NCBI RefSeq assembly: GCF_019308285.1
Contig: NZ_WWEM01000032.1
Coordinates: 16,137 to 80,136 of the forward strand
Direction: 5' to 3'
Source: Flavobacterium quisquiliarum
Lineage (GTDB): Bacteria > Bacteroidota > Bacteroidia > Flavobacteriales > Flavobacteriaceae
DNA length: 64,000 bases
A program made the position numbers and the translations under genes. Position 1 is the first letter of the stretch; every line of letters starts with the position of its first letter. This document shows, piece after piece, positions 36,493 through 42,653 of the stretch. Below the pieces are notes generated by a model that worked only from the letters and a program-made list of their open reading frames with translations, was not told the origin of the DNA and ran no database searches.

Positions 36493-37149
36493 CCCCGCTG
36501 GCGCGAGCGTCCCGCTCGTGAACGTAAAGTATTTCTTATATTAGCTCAAAAATAATAAATGAGCAGGAAATACAAATTTGGAGATAAAACTGGAGCATAC
36601 TTTATAAGTTTTGCTACGGTTTACTGGATAGATGTTTTTACTAGAGAAGAGTATTTTGGGAGGATTGTAGAATCATTAGATTACTGCAGAAAAAATAAAG
36701 GAATGGAGATTTATGGATATTGCATAATGCCAAGTCACGTCCATTTAATTTTCAGATCTGAAAATGGAGACCCTTCTGGTCTAATAAGAGATTTCAAAGG
36801 TTTTACCTCGAGAAAAATGCTCAAAGCAATTGAAGAAAATCCGCAAGAAAGCAGAAAAGAATGGATGCTCTGGATGTTTGAAAGAGCCGGAAAGAAAAAC
36901 AGCAATGTAAAATTCAGGCAATTTTGGCAGCAAAACAACAAACCCATCGAAATCTGGTCTTTTAAAGTTTTTGAGCAAAAATTAAATTATATTCATAACA
37001 ACCCGATCGAGAGTGGTTTTGTTACCAATCCTGTGGATTGGAAATACAGCTCTGCTAGAAATTATGGTGATAACGATCAGACTGTCCTAGAAATTGATAT
37101 TAATTGATATGCTGTACGTGCACGAGCGAGACGCTCGCGCCAGCAGGGG
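36493..37149 (+). mobile_element. REP-flanked RAYT unit 1
   Basis: A forward REP (36493-36530) and an inverted REP (37111-37149) enclose one RAYT gene in 657 bp. The same organisation and nearly the same sequence occur at 37670-38328 and 39679-40335. Confidence 0.85.
36559..37107 (+). CDS. REP-associated tyrosine transposase (RAYT), copy 1
   Basis: A 182-aa Y1 transposase of the IS200/RAYT family. The divalent-metal HUH-type motif is in 'YCIMPSHVHLIFRSENGD' (His-x-His) and the catalytic Tyr in 'KLNYIHNNPIESGFV'. RAYTs cut single-stranded REP DNA and are usually domesticated rather than self-mobile. This copy differs from copies 2 and 3 at a handful of residues ('GDKTG', 'GRIVE', 'SHVHL'). 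Confidence 0.92.
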   Translation: MSRKYKFGDKTGAYFISFATVYWIDVFTREEYFGRIVESLDYCRKNKGMEIYGYCIMPSHVHLIFRSENGDPSGLIRDFKGFTSRKMLKAIEENPQESRKEWMLWMFERAGKKNSNVKFRQFWQQNNKPIEIWSFKVFEQKLNYIHNNPIESGFVTNPVDWKYSSARNYGDNDQTVLEIDIN

Positions 37150-37193
37150 CAATTGACACTGGAATAGTAAGAACTTTAAAACAACAACTATGA
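37149..37193 (+). pseudogene. Remnant of a toxin C-terminus fused to the RAYT border
   Basis: Directly after the inverted REP the frame encodes AIDTGIVRTLKQQL and stops in an ATGA overlap with the next SUKH gene. Its end resembles the intact toxin's terminus (DAKDYKTLERL). It is therefore likely the last codons of a second deaminase-type toxin whose body was lost when the RAYT unit arrived. Confidence 0.55.
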
Positions 37194-37663
37194 ATATAGA
37201 CATTTTGACCTATTTAAGAGATAATCCTATTAAATACGGTAAATCGATGAATTTTGAGATAAAAGGTATTTCTCTTAATGAAATACAACAATTAGAACAA
37301 TTATATAATAATGGAGTACAATTCCCAAAGGCTTTAAGAGAGCTTCTTTACTTAGGAGGTGATTTTTGCTATGTTTTAGCAAAAGGCATTTATGATACTC
37401 AGCAAGAAATGCAAGAAATTTCCAGAGAAAAATTACTTGAATTCAATAAAAATATAGTAAGACCTTTTTTTGTCATTGACGTTTATAACTCATCTGAACA
37501 ATTTTTATTTGTGTATTTAGATGAAGGTGATAATCCATATGTTTATCAAGCTTATTTACCAACATTAGATTACCTTCCTCCTATTACAAATTTAGACAGG
37601 AAATTATCTGAATATATTAATCTCCTTATTGACAAAGTAAAAAAAGGCCATAATCCTTTCTAA
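37190..37663 (+). CDS. Second SUKH-type immunity protein
   Basis: A 157-aa paralogue of the 35498-35977 protein: the pattern 'YLRDNPIKYGKSMNFEIKGI', 'LRELLYLGGDFCYVL' and 'PFFVIDVYNSSEQFLFVYLD' lines up along the whole length. It overlaps a toxin remnant by 4 nt (ATGA), which preserves the original toxin-immunity coupling. An orphan immunity gene of this type would protect against a related toxin made by kin. Confidence 0.75.
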   Translation: MNIDILTYLRDNPIKYGKSMNFEIKGISLNEIQQLEQLYNNGVQFPKALRELLYLGGDFCYVLAKGIYDTQQEMQEISREKLLEFNKNIVRPFFVIDVYNSSEQFLFVYLDEGDNPYVYQAYLPTLDYLPPITNLDRKLSEYINLLIDKVKKGHNPF

Positions 37664-37669
37664 GAATTT

Positions 37670-38328
37670 CCCCTAGCTGGCCCGAGCGTCTCGCTCGCGA
37701 ACGCAAAGTATTTCTTACATTAGCTCAGAAATAATAAATGAGCAGAAAATACAAATTTGGAGATACAACTGGAGCTTACTTTATAAGTTTTGCTACAGTT
37801 TACTGGATAGATGTTTTTACAAGAGAAGAGTATTTTGGGAGTATAGTAGAATCATTAGACTACTGCAGAAAGAACAAGGGAATGGAGATTTATGGCTATT
37901 GTATTATGCCTAGTCATATTCATTTAATTTTCAGATCTGAAAATGGAGATCCTTCCGGTCTAATACGAGATTTCAAAGGTTTTACTTCTAGAAAAATGCT
38001 CAAAGCAATTGAAGAAAATCCGCAAGAAAGCAGAAAAGAATGGATGCTTTGGATGTTTGAAAGAGCTGGAAAGAAAAACAGCAATGTAAAATTCAGGCAG
38101 TTTTGGCAGCAAAACAACAAACCCATCGAAATCTGGTCTTATAAAGTTTTTGAGCAAAAATTAAATTATATTCATAACAACCCGCTCGAGAGTGGTTTTG
38201 TTACCAATCCTGTGGATTGGAAATACAGCTCGGCTAGAAATTATGGCGATAACGATCAGACTGTTTTAGAAATTGACATTAATTAATATGCTGTACGTGC
38301 ACGAGCGGGACGCTCGCGCCAGCAGGGG
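37670..38328 (+). mobile_element. REP-flanked RAYT unit 2
   Basis: A somewhat degenerate forward REP (37670-37709) and an inverted REP (38290-38328) enclose RAYT copy 2. The 5' REP begins 6 bp after the SUKH stop codon. Confidence 0.85.
37738..38286 (+). CDS. REP-associated tyrosine transposase (RAYT), copy 2
   Basis: A 182-aa copy with the same His-x-His ('CIMPSHIHLIFRSENGD') and Tyr ('KLNYIHNNPLESGFV') motifs. It is closest to copy 3. All catalytic residues are intact, so it may be active on the REPs around it. Confidence 0.92.
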   Translation: MSRKYKFGDTTGAYFISFATVYWIDVFTREEYFGSIVESLDYCRKNKGMEIYGYCIMPSHIHLIFRSENGDPSGLIRDFKGFTSRKMLKAIEENPQESRKEWMLWMFERAGKKNSNVKFRQFWQQNNKPIEIWSYKVFEQKLNYIHNNPLESGFVTNPVDWKYSSARNYGDNDQTVLEIDIN

Positions 38329-38645
38329 AGTCAAAGTCAACTTCAGGCCATCCATATACTAAAGGACAAGAACTTTTAAGTTATTATTATTTATTATCAT
38401 CTATATATGGCTTCAATGGTATAAAAAATGCCGTTTCCGATGCAAAAACCATAAAAGCTAAACTAAAAGTCCTATCACAATTTGAAACCATCCTTTCTGC
38501 AAAAGGTGTCAGAGACGATTTTAGATATTTTATGTCAGTTAATTATCCAGAAGAAAATATTGATATATTTAATAGCTTTAGTAAGGATATAGATGAAATC
38601 GAAAAAGAATTTAACCGATACAAATATTTACAAAATCAAAACTAA
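38329..38645 (+). pseudogene. Start-less toxin-array fragment, about 105 codons
   Basis: The frame is open from the inverted REP of unit 2 to the TAA at 38643-38645. It reads SKSTSGHPYTKGQELLSYYY, then 'GFNGIKNAVSDAKTIKAKL', and ends 'NRYKYLQNQN'. No ATG lies near the beginning, so the 5' part has been replaced by the RAYT unit. It is probably the C-terminal part of a toxin or a linked array protein. No immunity gene is next to it on the same strand. Confidence 0.45.
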
Positions 38646-38714
38646 AATTTTTAGCTTAGTTACAAACATCAACATCATTCAAAACACTAAAGCTTTAAGA
38701 ATCAAATAAATTTG

Positions 38715-39527
38715 CTATTGACATATAAATTCATTTATAACTTCAGAATAGGTACCATAGAGTTCACCACCTCTATCTTTAAAGGCTTTTATGCTTGGAT
38801 GGTTGCATTTTGTAAAACTATCTATATAAAGTCTCGATAGTTTGTACGGATTGACTATAACAACTGTATTACGTGGATTGTCTTTGCAATTAAGTTCAAT
38901 TAAAGCCTTATTTTTAGTGACATCTAAAACAGTAAGTTGGTTATATGGACAATAAATTTTTCTCAGAATTTCATTTTCTCCAAACTTTAAGGTAGTGATT
39001 AAATTACAACAGCAAATAAGCTCAACCAAATTAGAATTTTTACTAACATCGAGAGTTTTAATTTGGTTATTGCTACAATCAAGTTTTATCAAATTTGTAT
39101 TCTTACTGACATCAAGATTTGTAAGTTGATTATAGCTACAATAAAGATTCGTCAAAGCTTTATTTTTACTTATATCCAAAACAGCAATATGGTTATCCAA
39201 ACAGTCAAGTTTTGTCAAAGAAACAAAATGTTCTATCCCAGATAAAGAAGTAATGTTTTTTTTTCTAATACTCATTATTTCATTATAAGAAGTAACAGAA
39301 GGATGATTAGAAATAAATTTACCATCAGGAGTAAAAGCCAGTGGCACTATCGTTTTTAAATAAGCTTTAAAATTTACATCTGGGATTTCAGCGTACACTG
39401 GAGGTGGGGCATTTTTTTTCAAACAACTATAACTTATATTACTGATTACAATCAATACCGAAAAGATTATTATCCTCGTTAAAACTTTATTAGCCTTCTT
39501 TTGAGCCGTAAATATGTTTTTTACCAT
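38715..39527 (-). CDS. Leucine-rich-repeat lipoprotein
   Basis: A 270-aa protein with a lipoprotein signal peptide (lipobox near 'SNISYSCLKK', Cys about residue 35), then about six LRR-like repeats of the 'LTNLDVSKNTNLIKLDCSNN' type (about 21 residues each). Such short LRR lipoproteins are common on Flavobacterium surfaces and are often binding or anchoring proteins. It is encoded opposite to everything else in the toxin array, between two RAYT units, so it may be an insertion or an independent cargo gene. Confidence 0.8.
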   Translation of the reverse strand: MVKNIFTAQKKANKVLTRIIIFSVLIVISNISYSCLKKNAPPPVYAEIPDVNFKAYLKTIVPLAFTPDGKFISNHPSVTSYNEIMSIRKKNITSLSGIEHFVSLTKLDCLDNHIAVLDISKNKALTNLYCSYNQLTNLDVSKNTNLIKLDCSNNQIKTLDVSKNSNLVELICCCNLITTLKFGENEILRKIYCPYNQLTVLDVTKNKALIELNCKDNPRNTVVIVNPYKLSRLYIDSFTKCNHPSIKAFKDRGGELYGTYSEVINEFICQ

Positions 39528-39642
39528 TATTATTAATTGATTTTATCAGACTTAAATATCGTTTATATTATATGCAAGTTTATAAATTAAATCATTTTAG
39601 AACAACCTATTTGTAAGTTTTTTCAAAATAAAAATGCATCAG

Positions 39643-39677
39643 CCCCGATCGCGCAGATTTATCTCTGCAACGATAGC
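39643..39677 (+). repeat. REP2-family repeat
   Basis: CCCCGATCGCGCAGATTTAT, continuing to ...CGATAGC, directly before the 5' REP of unit 3. It is the same repeat family as at 42104-42216. Confidence 0.8.
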
Positions 39678-39678
39678 C

Positions 39679-40335
39679 CCCCGCTAGCGCGAGCGTCTCG
39701 CTCGTGAACGCAAAGTATTTCTTACATTAGCTCAAAAATAATAAATGAGCAGAAAATACAAATTTGGAGATACAACTGGAGCTTACTTTATAAGTTTTGC
39801 TACAGTTTACTGGATAGATGTTTTTACAAGAGAAGAGTATTTTGGAAATATTGTAGAATCATTAGACTACTGCAGAAAGAACAAGGGAATGGAGATTTAT
39901 GGCTATTGTATCATGCCTAGTCATATTCATTTAATTTTCAGATCTGAAAATGGAGATCCTTCTGGTCTAATACGAGATTTCAAAGGTTTTACTTCTAGAA
40001 AAATGCTCAAAGTAATTGAAGAAAATCCGCAAGAAAGCAGAAAAGAATGGATGCTGTGGATGTTTGAAAGAGCTGGAAAGAAAAACAGCAATGTAAAATT
40101 AAGGCAGTTTTGGCAGCAAAACAACAAACCCATTGAAATCTGGTCTTTTAAAGTTTTTGAGCAAAAATTAAATTATATTCATAATAACCCGCTCGAGAGT
40201 GGTTTTGTTACCAATCCTGTGGATTGGAAATACAGCTCGGCTAGAAATTATGGCGATAACGATCAGACTGTTTTAGAAATTGACATTAATTAATATGCTG
40301 TACGTGCACGAGCGGGACGCTCGCGCCAGCAGGGG
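39679..40335 (+). mobile_element. REP-flanked RAYT unit 3
   Basis: A forward REP (39679-39716) and an inverted REP (40297-40335) enclose RAYT copy 3 in 657 bp. Its right border is followed at once by a start-less toxin fragment. Confidence 0.85.
39745..40293 (+). CDS. REP-associated tyrosine transposase (RAYT), copy 3
   Basis: A 182-aa intact copy, differing from copy 2 at only a few residues ('FGNIVE', 'KVIEENP', 'KLRQFW', 'SFKVFE'). Both catalytic motifs are present. The high similarity of all three copies argues for recent duplication. Confidence 0.92.
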   Translation: MSRKYKFGDTTGAYFISFATVYWIDVFTREEYFGNIVESLDYCRKNKGMEIYGYCIMPSHIHLIFRSENGDPSGLIRDFKGFTSRKMLKVIEENPQESRKEWMLWMFERAGKKNSNVKLRQFWQQNNKPIEIWSFKVFEQKLNYIHNNPLESGFVTNPVDWKYSSARNYGDNDQTVLEIDIN

Positions 40336-40767
40336 AAAAAAATCGGAGGTACGATTCAAGAAATTGATGGATTATTATTTAATAGCAGTACAACTAAAAT
40401 CGAAAAACTAATTAGTATGAAATTAGATGCTGGAGCTCATAATGCCAAAATGGACTTTAAAAAGATGCAAAATGTAATGAGAAACCTTCCAGATAATGGT
40501 AGTGAATTAAAAAATTACATTATTAGTACTCCACTTTTAAAAGCTGTTAAAACGAAAGTAGATGAAATTTACGAAGCAAAAATATTTTTTAAAGATTTAA
40601 GAACAGGAAAAGAATATAATGAACTTCCATCCACATTTAGACAAAAAATAAAATTATCATATGATCAAATTAATGATTTTCAAAAAATTGATCCAGAAGT
40701 ATTAAACACAAGTAAAGATGAACTAATAGAAAGTTCATATCAATCAGTTAAAAACAAACTAAAATAA
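40336..40767 (+). pseudogene. Orphan toxin C-terminal region (start-less)
   Basis: The frame is open immediately after the inverted REP and runs 143 codons to a stop at 40767. An internal ATG at 40417 would give a 116-aa product. The sequence includes 'GGTIQEIDGLLF', 'ISMKLDAGAHNAKMDFKKMQ' and 'IYEAKIFFKDLRTGKEYNEL', and ends 'ELIESSYQSVKNKLK'. The following gene starts on the last base of the stop (TAATG). This is the arrangement of a toxin tip and its immunity gene, with the toxin front removed. The catalytic class is not recognisable. Confidence 0.6.
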
Positions 40768-41258
40768 TGGGAAATACAAGAGTCAAGATTTTTGAATTAA
40801 ATGATCAAGAGTTAACATTTGATTTTGGCACATATGCCTTATTAATGTATTATGCCAAACAAATAGATCCAATTAAAGGAAAAAAATTAATAAATGCAAC
40901 AATATCTGAATGGAGTTATAGAATTGAAAATGGAATTCAATTGGATAATATTACAAATGATAATAATATGGTACATTTTATTATTTCAGAAATCAATACT
41001 GTTATATCTTTTATTGATTCTGAATTAATTCCTAATTTAAGTAATGAACCACAAAATTTAATTACAAAATATGGTGGAGAATCTAATTTTGTCAATTTGT
41101 ATGATAACAATCTAGATTATCTAAAAGTTTTATGTTTTACTAAAGATGAATTCTTTGATGGTGATACTCATCAACTAATATTCTTATTAAATGAACTTAA
41201 ACTTTTTTTTCAATATGCTATAAATCAAAACCAACCTTTTAAAGTGTATGTATATTGA
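40767..41258 (+). CDS. Putative immunity protein (family A), copy 1
   Basis: A 163-aa soluble, acidic protein starting 'MGNTRVKIFELNDQELTFDF' and containing 'ITKYGGESNFVNLYDNN'. It lies directly behind an orphan toxin tip and has a close paralogue at 41373-41864, which itself follows a remnant of the same toxin tail. Immunity function is inferred from this pairing; the family is not one I recognise. Confidence 0.6.
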   Translation: MGNTRVKIFELNDQELTFDFGTYALLMYYAKQIDPIKGKKLINATISEWSYRIENGIQLDNITNDNNMVHFIISEINTVISFIDSELIPNLSNEPQNLITKYGGESNFVNLYDNNLDYLKVLCFTKDEFFDGDTHQLIFLLNELKLFFQYAINQNQPFKVYVY

Positions 41259-41370
41259 CCCGTTCTATGAAATGTTAGTAATTGCTGTGCGAAGTGCTCC
41301 AGAGACTCTTAATACCACTAAAGAGATATTAATAGAGAGCTCATATCAGTCAATAAAAAATAAATTTTAA
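41257..41370 (+). pseudogene. Duplicated toxin tail remnant before immunity copy 2
   Basis: Between the two immunity genes a short frame ends 'PETLNTTKEILIESSYQSIK' and NKF-stop, closely matching the end of the orphan toxin tip upstream ('PEVLNTSKDELIESSYQSVK', NKLK-stop). The toxin tail and immunity gene were thus duplicated as a unit, and the second toxin was then deleted from its front. Confidence 0.65.
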
Positions 41371-41372
41371 TC

Positions 41373-41864
41373 ATGAGAAAAACGAGAGCAATATATTTTG
41401 AATACAACGGTATTGTAGAGCATTTCGATTTTGGCACATTTTCATTATGTATGTATTATGCTACATTAATAAATTGTTTAAAGGCAAAAAAATTGTTTGA
41501 AGCTACTATTTCAGAATGGAAATATAGAGTTGAATATGATTTACCTGAAGACAATTTCACATCTGATGATGATATTGCACACTTTGAAATCTCGGAAATA
41601 ACAGAAGCAATTGAATTTATTGAAGACATTTTAATTCCTTCTTTAAACAACGAAACAAAAGATATCTTATTGAAATATGGCGGGAAATCAAATTTCGTAA
41701 AACTATATTATAATAATGCTGGGTTTCTAAAATTTAATGGAATTACTGAGAATGAGTTTTTTGAAACTAAAGGCGAATCTTTAGCATATCACATGAATAG
41801 ATTAAAAATAATATTGCAATATTCTTTAGATTTTAGTCAACCATTTATGGTTTATGTAAACTAA
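41373..41864 (+). CDS. Putative immunity protein (family A), copy 2
   Basis: A 163-aa paralogue of the 40767-41258 protein ('LCMYYATLINCLKAKKLFEA', 'LLKYGGKSNFVKLYYNN'), same length and alignable end to end but clearly diverged, as expected for immunity proteins that follow a changing toxin. It starts 2 bp after the toxin-tail remnant. Confidence 0.6.
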   Translation: MRKTRAIYFEYNGIVEHFDFGTFSLCMYYATLINCLKAKKLFEATISEWKYRVEYDLPEDNFTSDDDIAHFEISEITEAIEFIEDILIPSLNNETKDILLKYGGKSNFVKLYYNNAGFLKFNGITENEFFETKGESLAYHMNRLKIILQYSLDFSQPFMVYVN

Positions 41865-41871
41865 TATAATT

Positions 41872-41900
41872 CCCGATCGCGCAGATTTATCTCGGCATCT
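41872..41900 (+). repeat. REP2-family repeat
   Basis: CCCGATCGCGCAGATTTATC followed by TCGGCATCT, directly before the REP of the truncated fourth unit. Confidence 0.75.
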
Positions 41901-42103
41901 CCCCGCTGGCGCGAGCGTCTCGCTCGTGAACGCAAAGTATTTCTTACATTAGCTCAAAAAAAATAAATGAGCAGAAAATACAAATTTAGAGAAAAAACTG
42001 GAGCCTACTTTATAAGTTTTGCTACAGTTTACTGGATAGATGTTTTTACAAGAGAAGAGTATTTTGGCAATATTGTAGAGTCATTAGATTACTGCAGAAA
42101 GAA
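41901..42103 (+). mobile_element. Truncated REP/RAYT unit 4 with RAYT pseudogene
   Basis: A complete forward REP (41901-41938) and the first 45 or so RAYT codons from the ATG at 41967 (through 'FGNIVESLDYCRKN') are present; the gene then breaks at 42103 where a REP2 copy begins. No inverted REP remains. It is the only decayed member of the RAYT family here. Confidence 0.85.
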
Positions 42104-42216
42104 CCCCGATCTCTCAGATTTATCTCTGCAACGATAGCGCGGATTTGCAACCCGATCGCGCAGATTTGTCCCCGCAACGATAGCGCGGATTTGCAATCCG
42201 TGCCCGCAAAGATTGG
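42104..42216 (+). repeat. Tandem pair of REP2 repeats
   Basis: Two consecutive copies of about 47 and 66 bp, each beginning CCC(C)GATC and running through CAACGATAGCGCGGATTTGC. The second extends with ATCCGTGCCCGCAAAGATTGG. The GCGGATTTGC-AATCCG part can pair. The family differs from the RAYT-flanking REP and may belong to another RAYT elsewhere in the genome. Confidence 0.75.
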
Positions 42217-42273
42217 AGAGTACTTTTTATAAAAGAACGGAAGCGGAGAGATTTACACAACGTGTCTTTCTCT

Positions 42274-42304
42274 AAAATAGATTTACAAAAAACATAAAAA
42301 CAAC
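42274..42304 (+). repeat. 31-bp direct repeat, right copy (left copy 36441-36471)
   Basis: The 31 bases starting AAAATAGATTTACAAAAAAC are identical at 36441-36471 and 42274-42304. The right copy runs directly into the operon terminator; the left copy runs into a REP2/RAYT unit. This looks like the duplicated end of the ancestral toxin operon, with about 5.8 kb of array between. Confidence 0.8.
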
Positions 42305-42331
42305 TCAAAGACAAAATCTTTGAGTTGTTTT
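42297..42331 (+). terminator. Strong terminator at the end of the toxin/immunity array
   Basis: A perfect 15-bp stem (AAAACAACTCAAAGA / TCTTTGAGTTGTTTT) with a 5-nt loop CAAAA; the distal arm ends in TTTT. It closes the array that begins with the lysis genes or the 718-aa gene. Confidence 0.85.
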
Positions 42332-42653
42332 AAATCAAACGAGAAAGTTCTCTCTTAATTACAAAAAAATAAATTTTTAAAAACTCTGGAAACTTAAGAT
42401 CTTAAGTGTTCCTACTCTACTATTGGCTCCATCCAAGTCAATAGTGAAACCTTATTTCTTTGTTTTACAGCTTTGTAAAATAAAACCCTATTGTGACGCC
42501 ACTAACACAATTTTTAAACATTCAGATAACTTGCAATCATCCAAAATCAAAAACTGTTTGCAAGTATCCATATATCTGAATGCATTACGGTAATCCCCTA
42601 TAAGCCAATTAAAAGCCTATAAATTTTATAAACCCGTAAATAATTAATTAAAA
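42332..42653 (+). promoter_or_regulatory. Leader of the first fibre gene with conserved inverted repeat, copy B
   Basis: No gene is present in these 322 bp. TTTTACA-GCTT-TGTAAAA at 42463-42480 is the second copy of the TTTACA-N4-TGTAAA site, here perfect over 7-bp arms. A further inverted repeat CTTGCAA / TTGCAAG spans 42530-42563. The fibre gene begins about 175 bp downstream of the site. Confidence 0.45.

Noticed and set aside
42104..42216. Tandem repeats considered as a CRISPR array
   Set aside because: Only two copies, no unique spacers of regular length, no cas genes; the repeats belong to a REP family also found singly nearby.
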